Shown: positions 1 to 5,143 of the stretch, piece after piece
Numbering within the stretch: position 1 is the first letter of the stretch
Layout: every line of letters starts with the position of its first letter
Assembly (NCBI GenBank): GCA_025458735.1
Contig: JALORV010000124.1
Span: forward strand, 1 to 5,143
Origin: Burkholderiaceae bacterium
GTDB taxonomy: Bacteria > Pseudomonadota > Gammaproteobacteria > Burkholderiales > Burkholderiaceae
Direction of reading: 5' to 3'
Length of the DNA: 5,143 nt
The notes under the pieces: generated by a model
What the model was told of the DNA's origin: nothing
Seen by the model: only the letters and a program-made list of their open reading frames with translations
Database searches by the model: none
Translations under genes and position numbers: made by a program

Positions 1-2
1 CG

Positions 3-34
3 CCTGCGGGGCGCCGGCCCGGCGCTATCGCAGG
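3..34. repeat. Two-part GC-rich inverted repeat (hairpin)
   Basis: CCTGCG at 3-8 pairs with CGCAGG at 29-34. Inside it GCGCCG at 11-16 pairs with CGGCGC at 20-25 around a 3-base loop, with small internal loops between the two stems. No T-tract follows on either strand within view, so it is not a classical intrinsic terminator. It could be the end of an upstream transcript, an operator, or chance in GC-rich DNA. Confidence 0.4.
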
Positions 35-183
35 TGGGTCGGGTTGCTCGGCGGCCGCCACTGCAGGGGTGGCCGCTGTTGCATGATGCGCGTACTGGCC
101 GGCCAGGCGGCTCATCCCGATGGCCCGCGTTTCGCAACCGGCACGGTCAACGCCGCCAGGTTGATGATCCCGACTTGCCGAGT

Positions 184-202
184 TGCCACTGGCCGAGTGG
201 CA
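184..202. repeat. Perfect 7-bp inverted repeat with 5-base loop
   Basis: TGCCACT at 184-190 is the exact reverse complement of AGTGGCA at 196-202, around the loop GGCCG. It lies 64 bp upstream of the candidate -35 of the lipoprotein gene. No T-run follows on the plus strand, so a terminator is unlikely. A regulator binding site is possible, but the sequence gives no direct proof. Confidence 0.4.
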
Positions 203-265
203 TCATCGGTCGAGTTGGCGCGGATTGCGCGGTGATGGCAGGCGGCTCGACATGCCAGCGCAGTC

Positions 266-294
266 TTGCCACGAACACGGAATTCACGAACACT
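266..294 (+). promoter_or_regulatory. Candidate sigma-70-type promoter for the lipoprotein gene
   Basis: TTGCCA at 266-271 matches the -35 consensus TTGACA at five of six bases. With a 17-bp spacer, the -10 position at 289-294 is AACACT, which matches TATAAT at three of six bases (A2, A4, T6). Transcription would start near 300, giving a leader of about 20 bases that still includes the ribosome binding site at 309-314. A good -35 with a poor -10 is tentative, and other promoters further upstream cannot be excluded. Confidence 0.25.
270..293 (+). repeat. Direct repeat CACGAACAC, possible operator
   Basis: CACGAACAC occurs at 270-278 and again at 285-293, separated by GGAATT, so the copies start 15 bp apart. 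The pair fills the spacer and overlaps both hexamers of the candidate promoter. A tandem 9-mer stands out in this otherwise very GC-rich DNA. It could be a binding site for a regulator, for example the response regulator encoded downstream, but that link is inference. Confidence 0.45.
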
Positions 295-308
295 TCCACA
301 AGCTGACT

Positions 309-314
309 GGAGGA
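309..314 (+). promoter_or_regulatory. Ribosome binding site deciding the start of the lipoprotein gene
   Basis: GGAGGA lies 8 bases before the ATG at 323. It is the best Shine-Dalgarno match in the window and supports this ATG over an upstream in-frame TTG at 266. Starting at 323 also places the lipoprotein signal peptide correctly at the N terminus. Confidence 0.8.
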
Positions 315-322
315 ATCACCCG

Positions 323-1543
323 ATGTGCCGCGTGTTCTCTGCCCGGGCGAGGTTTGCCTTGGCCGCCAAAGCAGGGCGGGCCCTTGGTGTTCTCCTTGTG
401 GTGCTGGTCGCCGCTTGCGCGAAGCCCGATGTGGCGCCAACCGTGGCAGCGCCTCCCCCTGTCGTCGCCCAGGCGCCGGTCGAAATTCCCAAGGCCGAGC
501 CGGCTGCGCCGAGGCCGGTCCTGCCGTTCGACGAGGCCGTGCTCGACGCCGCCAACCAATTGCTCGGCACTGCGAAGTTGCCGCCAGCGGCAGGTGGCGA
601 GCGTTGGCCCTTGACCGTGGATCCGTTCGTCGATGGCCTCACCGGGGTGCAGTCGAATGCAACGCAGGCGCTGGCGGCGCGCACCATGCGCCTCATCCGC
701 GAGGACCATGCGCAGTTCGAGGCCTTGCCCTTCAACGGCACCACTGTCGGCCGCTCGCCATGGGTCCTGATCGGCACGCTCACAGGCGTGAACGCCGAGC
801 GCAAGGCCGAAGGCCGGCGTGAAACGTACCGGATCTGCCTCATGCCACTGCCCTTCTACCGCGACGCGCCCGTGCTGGCCGAAGATGCCGCGACGCAGGG
901 ATACGTCGAGAGCTGCCAGGGCATGAATCCGGGTGATCCCGTCCATCCCGCCTACATCGATCGGATCCTCGTGGCGGCGACGCTGGCCGAGGCCGCCGAC
1001 GCGTACGGTGCAGGGCAGCATGCGGCGGCGTTGAAGCTTTTCGAAGCCGCCGAGCGCATGCCGGGCGGCGGGCAGTTGCGCACCTACACCGGGCTCTACC
1101 TGACCCAATGGCGGCTGGGCCGGCGTGACGCCGCGGGCCAGGCGTTTGCACGCATCGTGGACCAGGGCCTGGACGGCAAGCGGCTCGGCGTGAAGTTCCT
1201 GTTCCGCCCCGGGACCGCGACACTCTGGTCGGACCCCGGTGCCGGGCCGCCGTTGCCGTACTCGAACTGGATCGCGGCGATGGCGTCCAGCGCAGCCAAG
1301 CGCAACGGCTGCCTGCTCGTGGTCGGCCACGCCAGCCCGACCGGCAGCGAGGCGGTCAACAACCGCTTGTCGCTGATGCGCGCGAAGGCGATCGAAAGCC
1401 AACTCGTGCAGAAATCTCCCGCGCTGGCCAAGCGGATCACCGCCATCGGCGCCGGGTCGCGCGAGACGGTCGTCGGCAACGGCCGCGACGACGCTTCGGA
1501 CGCACTCGACCGCCGCGTCGAGTTGAAGATCGTGGACTGCTGA
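323..1543 (+). CDS. Outer-membrane lipoprotein with C-terminal OmpA-like domain
   Basis: The product is 406 residues. A basic start (R3, R8, R10, K16, R19) and a hydrophobic stretch at 21-31 lead to a lipobox VAAC, with Cys32 as the predicted lipidated residue. Ala33 at +2 favours outer-membrane sorting. A Pro/Ala-rich linker follows at 33-67. Residues 68-156 (PFDEAVLDAANQLL, VDPFVDGLTG) resemble the nucleotide-binding-like fold of CsgG/FlgO-type envelope proteins; this is a tentative match. Residues 220-285 are helical and TPR-like. Residues 291-406 form an OmpA-like peptidoglycan-binding domain with GHASPTGS at 335-342, LSLMRA at 349-354 and DRRVEL at 396-401. Arg353 is kept, but the usual Asp of GHTD is Ser338, so classical diaminopimelate binding may be altered. 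Cys171, Cys198, Cys330 and the terminal Cys406 could form disulfides. Proximity to tssA suggests a T6SS-associated envelope role; that is inference. The start is fixed by GGAGGA at 309-314. Confidence 0.85.
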   Translation: MCRVFSARARFALAAKAGRALGVLLVVLVAACAKPDVAPTVAAPPPVVAQAPVEIPKAEPAAPRPVLPFDEAVLDAANQLLGTAKLPPAAGGERWPLTVDPFVDGLTGVQSNATQALAARTMRLIREDHAQFEALPFNGTTVGRSPWVLIGTLTGVNAERKAEGRRETYRICLMPLPFYRDAPVLAEDAATQGYVESCQGMNPGDPVHPAYIDRILVAATLAEAADAYGAGQHAAALKLFEAAERMPGGGQLRTYTGLYLTQWRLGRRDAAGQAFARIVDQGLDGKRLGVKFLFRPGTATLWSDPGAGPPLPYSNWIAAMASSAAKRNGCLLVVGHASPTGSEAVNNRLSLMRAKAIESQLVQKSPALAKRITAIGAGSRETVVGNGRDDASDALDRRVELKIVDC

Positions 1544-1640
1544 ACCCGACACGCGGGCCGCGGCTGCCAGCACGCCCGGCGGGCCGGCGCCGAGTGCCTT
1601 GAACACCTTGCCTCCCTTGCCATTCGACCGCATCGAACCC
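1544..1640. other. Spacer between lipoprotein and regulator genes
   Basis: This 97-bp gap is GC-rich and shows no convincing promoter or T-tracted terminator. GCGGGCCG occurs twice, at 1553-1560 and 1579-1586, which may be chance. The regulator frame stays open through the gap, with a TTG at 1599 as an alternative start, so part of it could be coding. Absence of a terminator leaves co-transcription of the lipoprotein and two-component genes possible. Confidence 0.4.
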
Positions 1641-2279
1641 ATGTCGACCGCCCCGCAGGTTCTGCTGGTCGACGATCACGAACTCGTCCGCGTCGGCGTG
1701 AAATCGGCCGTCACCGAGGTGCGCGGCGTCGCCGTGCGGTGGCTGGAGGCCGACACGCTCGAAGAGGCCATCCGCATCTTCGCCGCCGTGCCCGGCATCG
1801 ACCTGGTGCTGCTGGACCTGAACCTGGCCGACAGCAAAGGGCTGCAGGGCCTGCGGCTGTTCCTGCAGAAGCACCCGCTGGCGCGCGTGGCCGTTTTCAG
1901 CGCGACCCAGGACGAGTTCGTCGTGCGCCAGGCGCGCGTGCTCGGTGCCGTCGGCTATGTCAGCAAGGGCTCCAACGTGCATCAGTTGCAGGAGGCGCTG
2001 ATCTCGATCCTGCAGTCGCCGCACGGCATCGAAGGCAGACTGCCGCCGATCGGCACGGCATCGTTTCCGCGCCTGCCCGTCACCGCCGCCTACGACCGGG
2101 TCGCGGAGCTGGGGCCGCGCCATCTGGAAATCCTGGAGCTGGTGCTTTCCGGGTGCACGAACCAGGAAATCAGCACGGCCACGAAACTCTCGCTCGGCAC
2201 CGTCAAGAACTACGTGTCGTCGTTGCTGTTGGCGCTGGACGTGCGCTCGCGCTCGCACCTGATCAGCCTCTTCCGGTGA
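1641..2279 (+). CDS. LuxR/NarL-family response regulator
   Basis: The product is a 212-residue cytoplasmic transcription regulator, typical in length for the NarL/FixJ group. The receiver domain (about 5-125) has the acidic pair Asp11-Asp12, the predicted phosphoacceptor Asp59 in LVLLDLNL, Ser87 at the switch Thr/Ser position and Lys109 in YVSKG, so all residues needed for phosphorylation are present. After a linker of about 30 residues, a LuxR-type helix-turn-helix spans about 155-212, with LGPRHLEILELVLSG, TNQEIS and the recognition segment LSLGTVKNYVS. The ATG at 1641 puts the first beta strand at residue 6, as is normal. No clear ribosome binding site precedes it, and a TTG at 1599 would add 14 residues. 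The kinase gene starts 22 bp after its stop, so the two are almost certainly co-transcribed and cognate. Its targets are unknown; the T6SS genes downstream and its own operon are the natural candidates (inference). Confidence 0.9.
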   Translation: MSTAPQVLLVDDHELVRVGVKSAVTEVRGVAVRWLEADTLEEAIRIFAAVPGIDLVLLDLNLADSKGLQGLRLFLQKHPLARVAVFSATQDEFVVRQARVLGAVGYVSKGSNVHQLQEALISILQSPHGIEGRLPPIGTASFPRLPVTAAYDRVAELGPRHLEILELVLSGCTNQEISTATKLSLGTVKNYVSSLLLALDVRSRSHLISLFR

Positions 2280-2301
2280 GCGTGGGGGCCGCCAGCAGCG
2301 C

Positions 2302-4110
2302 ATGCAGCCGGTTCCGCGGCCGATGATCGAGGCGCACGACCCGATTTCGGCTCCGGCGCGCCGTGCGAGCCTGGTCGCGGTCGAAGGCCGCTGCCAGGCC
2401 GTCGACGATGCGGCGCCGGACACGACGCACACCGAGCACCGGGCGTTGAACCGGCGGGCTCGCGACGCCGCCATGCACCAGGCGGCCCGACAGCTGCGGT
2501 TCGTTGCCGCGCTGTGCATCATCCAGGTGCCGCTCGTGGCCCTGGCCTTCGGCGCCTGGCCGACGGCCATTGGTTGGGTCTGGGGCTGCAGTGTCGCAGC
2601 CGTCGCGGCGGCCATGGCCTGGGTCGGGCACCAGACCCGGCGGGCGACTCCGCCCGGGCTGGCCGGGCTGGCGGCCGCAGCCACCGTCGTGGCGGCATTG
2701 CCGGCGTGGTGGGCCGCCGCCGAATTGAGACCCTTGCTGGCGATGCTGGCCAGTGTCGTGGGTGTCCTCGCCGCAGCGGCGCTGGCTTCGGGCCGCGCGG
2801 CGGCGCTCGTCTTCTCGCTCCTGCCGCTGGCCGCCAGCGCCGCCGTTGCCGGATGGGCGCCAGGCTGGTTGCTGGCCGGCGCTGCCGCGAGCCTGGCGTC
2901 GGCAGCTTTGGCATGGCAGGCCTTCGAGTCGCGCCACCAGGCGATCGTGGCGCTGCTGCAGCAGATCGAGCGCTCCGGCGAGCTGGAGCGCGAGCTCGCC
3001 GAAGCACGCCGCACCGACGAGGAGAAGAGCCGCTTCCTGGCCATCGCGAGCCATGATCTGCGCCAGCCCGTCCATGCCCTGGGGCTGTTCGCCGCCACGC
3101 TGCACAAGCGGCTGCAGCGCTCGCCCGAAGAGCCGCTGGCACGCAACTTGATGCTGGCGATCGACGGGCTCGACCGATCCTTCAACGCGATGCTGGACAT
3201 CTCGCGCCTGGACGGTGGTGCGTTGATGCCGCGGCTGCAGACCTTTCCGCTGCGCGACATGTTCCGCCGGCTGCACATGCAGTACGCCGGCCAGGCGGAA
3301 TTCGCCGGGCTGGGCCTGCGCTTCTCGCCGGGCGGCAAGTCGGTCACCAGCGACCCGCAGCTGCTCGAACGCATCGTCGGCAACCTGGTGCAGAACGCCA
3401 TCAAGTACACCAGTCGCGGCGGCATCGTCGTCGTGGCGCGCAGCACGGCCCAGGCCGTGAACATCGAGATCTGGGATACGGGCTGCGGCATCGCCACGCG
3501 CGAGCTGCCGCGCATCTTCGACGAGTTCTACCAGGTGGGCCGGGCCGAACGCGAACGAAGTCGCGGCCTGGGCATGGGCCTGGCCATCGTGAAGCGGCTG
3601 GCCAGGTTGCTTGGCCATCGGCTGGAGGTGCATTCAGTGCCGGGCCGAGGCACGATGTTCCGGGTGGGCGTGGCCATCGGCGGGCTGCCCGGCATCCAGG
3701 ATGACCTGGCGCCGGCCGACACCGTGCCGATGACCGTGCTGACGCCGCGCATGGTGCTGGTCGTCGACGACGAGGAGGCGATCCGGGAAGGCCTGAGGGC
3801 CCTGCTGCAGGAGTGGGGCTACCACGTGATGACGGCGGCCGACGGAGTGCAGGCCGAGAGTGCCGTCACCTCGCTCGAAGGGCACGTGGACCTCGTGCTG
3901 AGCGATCTGCACCTGGGTGACGGCCCGGACGGTGCCGAAGTCATCGAGAACATCCGCCGCCTGTGCGGGCGTGACGTGCCGGCGGTGCTGGTGACCGGCG
4001 AAACCGCGCGCGACGAAGTGAGCCGCGTCGCCGCCGGTGGCGACCCCGTGCTGTTCAAGCCGGTTCAGCCGCGCCGGTTGTTCGAGATCCTGAAGTCGGT
4101 GCTGGGCTGA
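2302..4110 (+). CDS. Membrane-bound hybrid sensor histidine kinase with C-terminal receiver
   Basis: The product is 602 residues and senses a signal to drive phosphotransfer to its own receiver and/or the adjacent regulator. Residues 1-65 are a polar N-terminal extension with no known domain. About six membrane helices lie at 67-84, 88-108, 119-138, 143-163, 165-184 and 187-206, with very short loops and no periplasmic domain. A charged, probably coiled-coil helix (about 212-247) leads to the HisKA domain, with the phosphorylated His251 in SHDLRQP. The ATPase domain (about 350-458) shows the N box NLVQNAIKYT (361-370), G1 box DTGCGI (392-397), F box FDEFYQ (406-411) and G2 box RGLGMGLAIV (421-430). 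The receiver (about 484-600) has Asp489-Asp490, phosphoacceptor Asp535, Thr565 and Lys586, so it looks active. No HPt domain is present. The ATG at 2302 has a weak GGGGG upstream at 2284-2288; an ATG at 2323 is an alternative. Third-position GC bias covers the whole N-terminal extension, which supports its translation. Confidence 0.92.
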   Translation: MQPVPRPMIEAHDPISAPARRASLVAVEGRCQAVDDAAPDTTHTEHRALNRRARDAAMHQAARQLRFVAALCIIQVPLVALAFGAWPTAIGWVWGCSVAAVAAAMAWVGHQTRRATPPGLAGLAAAATVVAALPAWWAAAELRPLLAMLASVVGVLAAAALASGRAAALVFSLLPLAASAAVAGWAPGWLLAGAAASLASAALAWQAFESRHQAIVALLQQIERSGELERELAEARRTDEEKSRFLAIASHDLRQPVHALGLFAATLHKRLQRSPEEPLARNLMLAIDGLDRSFNAMLDISRLDGGALMPRLQTFPLRDMFRRLHMQYAGQAEFAGLGLRFSPGGKSVTSDPQLLERIVGNLVQNAIKYTSRGGIVVVARSTAQAVNIEIWDTGCGIATRELPRIFDEFYQVGRAERERSRGLGMGLAIVKRLARLLGHRLEVHSVPGRGTMFRVGVAIGGLPGIQDDLAPADTVPMTVLTPRMVLVVDDEEAIREGLRALLQEWGYHVMTAADGVQAESAVTSLEGHVDLVLSDLHLGDGPDGAEVIENIRRLCGRDVPAVLVTGETARDEVSRVAAGGDPVLFKPVQPRRLFEILKSVLG

Positions 4111-4243
4111 CCTCCGTGGTTGAGGCGCGGCGCCGTTCCGGGCCGAAGGGCGGAGATGACTTTCGACCACTGTCCGCCGCCCTGCGGGCTTCTAGAGTGA
4201 GAGGCATGTCGGATCCGGCGCCTCGTGGCCGGGTTTGCACCCT
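4111..4243. other. Intergenic region before tssA
   Basis: This 133-bp gap separates the two-component genes from tssA. A 4-bp stem GCCC/GGGC at 4179-4189 followed by TTCT is too weak to call a terminator. CGGCGCCG is a short palindrome around 4127-4134. An ATG at 4206 is out of frame with tssA. The gap is long enough to hold a separate tssA promoter. Confidence 0.5.
4170..4198 (+). promoter_or_regulatory. Weak candidate promoter for tssA
   Basis: TAGAGT at 4193-4198 matches the -10 consensus at four of six bases. At 17 bp upstream, CTGTCC at 4170-4175 matches the -35 consensus at only three. The leader to the ATG at 4244 would be about 40 bases. This would suit an activator-dependent promoter, but chance is a real possibility. 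Confidence 0.2.
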
Positions 4244-5143
4244 ATGCCGGCTTTCCAGATCGATCTCGATTCCCTGCTGACCCCGCTGTCGGACACCCGG
4301 CCCGGCGGCGAGGATCTCGCCTACGACCCTCAGTTCATGGCGCTCGAACGCGCCGGCGCGGGCAAGCCCGAGGTTCAGTACGGTGACCGGACCTACCCTT
4401 CCGAGCCGCCCGATTGGCCCACCGTCGTCGACCTGGCGCTTGAACTCGCTCAACGCACGCGCGACCTGCGGCTCGCGGTCTGGCTCGTGCGCGGCGGCGC
4501 CCGGCTGCACGGCCTGGCGGGCGCGGCACAGGGGCTGGCACTGCTGCGTGGCCTGCTCGAACGGCATTGGGTTGCGGTGCACCCGCAGCTCGACACCGCC
4601 GACAACGACGATCCGACGATGCGGCTGAGTGCCATTGCACCCCTGCTGGCGACCGGTGCGGGGCTGGCCGACTTCAGATCGGCCACCATCGCCGCCGTGC
4701 GCGGCGGCCTGACGGTGCGCGATCTCGAGCTCGGTCTCGGTCGCGCCGGCGCCGAGCCGGGCGAGACCGTGCCGACAGAGTCCGGCGTCCTGCAGGCGCT
4801 CGACGGCTTGCTGAAGGCGAACCCCGAGGCCGCCGATGACGCGCGCACGGCGCACGACTGCGGACTGGCCATCGTTGCCGCGTTCGAGCAGCACCTGCCG
4901 TCTGACCGGGTGCCCGATGCATCGGCCTTGCTGGGCCTGCTGAAGGTGGTCACCGACGCCGTCGCGAAGTGCCGTGGCGGTGCGTCACCGGTCGTCGACG
5001 GCCCCGCTGCTGCGGCAGCGCCCGGCGCGGCGTCGTCGCCGGCCGCCGGTGCCATCGTCAATCGGGAGGACGCGGTGCGCGAACTCGAGCGCATCTGCGC
5101 CTGGATTGAGCACAATCAGCCCAGCAATCCGGCACCGCTGCTG
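4244..5143 (+). CDS. tssA: Type VI secretion system protein TssA, N-terminal 300 residues (cut by window edge)
   Basis: TssA is a cytoplasmic T6SS component that helps assemble the baseplate and coordinate sheath and tube growth. The frame is open for 300 codons to the right edge. Residues 8-165 match the ImpA N-terminal domain: PLSDTRPGGEDLAYDPQF (14-31), the KPEVQYGD segment (41-48), EPPDWPTV (54-61), TRDLRLAVWLVR (72-83), GLALLRGLLERHW (97-109), VHPQLD (112-117) and NDDPTMRLSA (121-130). The middle (about 166-245) is helical, then an Ala/Pro/Gly/Ser linker (about 246-270) leads to REDAVRELERI (274-284) and PSNPAPLL (293-300), the start of the short C-terminal region of TssA proteins. Family length of about 350 residues implies that some 50 or more are missing. 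The ATG at 4244 has no clear ribosome binding site, and an in-frame TTG at 4235 is the only near alternative. The rest of a T6SS cluster probably lies to the right. Confidence 0.92.
   Translation, partial: MPAFQIDLDSLLTPLSDTRPGGEDLAYDPQFMALERAGAGKPEVQYGDRTYPSEPPDWPTVVDLALELAQRTRDLRLAVWLVRGGARLHGLAGAAQGLALLRGLLERHWVAVHPQLDTADNDDPTMRLSAIAPLLATGAGLADFRSATIAAVRGGLTVRDLELGLGRAGAEPGETVPTESGVLQALDGLLKANPEAADDARTAHDCGLAIVAAFEQHLPSDRVPDASALLGLLKVVTDAVAKCRGGASPVVDGPAAAAAPGAASSPAAGAIVNREDAVRELERICAWIEHNQPSNPAPLL

Larger units (their letters stand above)
1..322. other. Non-coding or unassigned region upstream of the lipoprotein gene
   Basis: No convincing gene is visible here. Two plus-strand frames stay open (to stops at 304-306 and 233-235), but their translations are rich in Arg, Gly, Cys and Trp and show no recognisable motif. 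On the minus strand an ATG at 115-113 opens a frame that runs off the left edge. Its 38 visible codons give an Ala/Pro-rich peptide starting MSRLAGQYAHH, with no good ribosome binding site, so a divergent gene is possible but unsupported. The region has several symmetrical elements: a hairpin at 3-34, the palindromes GGCGGCCGCC at 50-59 and CTGGCCGGCCAG at 95-106, a hairpin at 184-202 and a direct repeat at 270-293. It most likely holds the control region of the downstream gene. Confidence 0.5.

Noticed and set aside
95..106. Perfect 12-bp palindrome CTGGCCGGCCAG as an operator
   Set aside because: It is real, but made mostly of G and C in DNA where such palindromes arise easily; there is no promoter beside it to support a role.
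34..306. Plus-strand open frame of 90 codons upstream of the lipoprotein gene
   Set aside because: It starts with a GTG without a ribosome binding site, has an unlikely composition, and covers the repeats and candidate promoter.
266..322. Upstream TTG start that would lengthen the lipoprotein by 19 residues
   Set aside because: No ribosome binding site precedes it, it would bury the signal peptide inside the protein, and GGAGGA sits ideally before the ATG at 323.
1437..3515. Long minus-strand open frame of 692 codons (and others of 452 and 456 codons at 284-1642 and 2263-3633)
   Set aside because: They lie antisense to genes with clear domains; the translations are rich in Arg, Ala, Gly and His with no motifs. 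Long antisense frames are expected in very GC-rich coding DNA.
4174..4193. Intrinsic terminator after the kinase gene
   Set aside because: The best stem is only 4 bp and the following TTCT is not a real T-tract.
4225..4239. Sigma-54-like promoter TGGCCGGGTTTGCA just before tssA, attractive because sigma-54 controls some T6SS clusters
   Set aside because: The GG and GC elements are two bases too close for the -24/-12 spacing, and the site almost touches the start codon.
4055..4894. Minus-strand open frame of 279 codons opposite the tssA start
   Set aside because: The plus-strand frame has unmistakable ImpA/TssA motifs throughout; the antisense product shows none.

Overview
The window is GC-rich, with a strong G/C bias at third codon positions. 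It carries four plus-strand genes that look like one edge of a type VI secretion (T6SS) locus in a proteobacterium. The protein style suggests a betaproteobacterium of the Burkholderiales; this taxonomic guess is inference only, since no marker gene is present. The kinase H-box context resembles SHDLRQP-type hybrid kinases.

Layout. Positions 1-322 contain no gene I can support, but hold several inverted repeats, a 9-bp direct repeat and a candidate promoter. Positions 323-1543 encode an outer-membrane lipoprotein with a C-terminal OmpA-like domain. Positions 1641-2279 encode a LuxR/NarL-type response regulator. Positions 2302-4110 encode a multi-pass membrane hybrid histidine kinase with a C-terminal receiver. 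After a 133-bp gap, position 4244 to the right edge is the first 300 codons of tssA (ImpA N-terminal family). It has no stop codon inside the window.

How they may work together. The regulator and kinase are 22 bp apart and probably form a cognate two-component system with a side receiver. The lipoprotein lies 97 bp upstream on the same strand and could share their transcript. The lipoprotein plausibly works at the cell envelope, possibly as an accessory T6SS anchor, and the two-component system plausibly controls T6SS expression. Both roles are inferred from position next to tssA and are not shown by the sequence alone. The most distinctive details are the Ser in place of the usual peptidoglycan-binding Asp in the OmpA-like domain, the kinase sensor made almost only of membrane helices, and the direct repeat placed in the candidate promoter of the lipoprotein gene.
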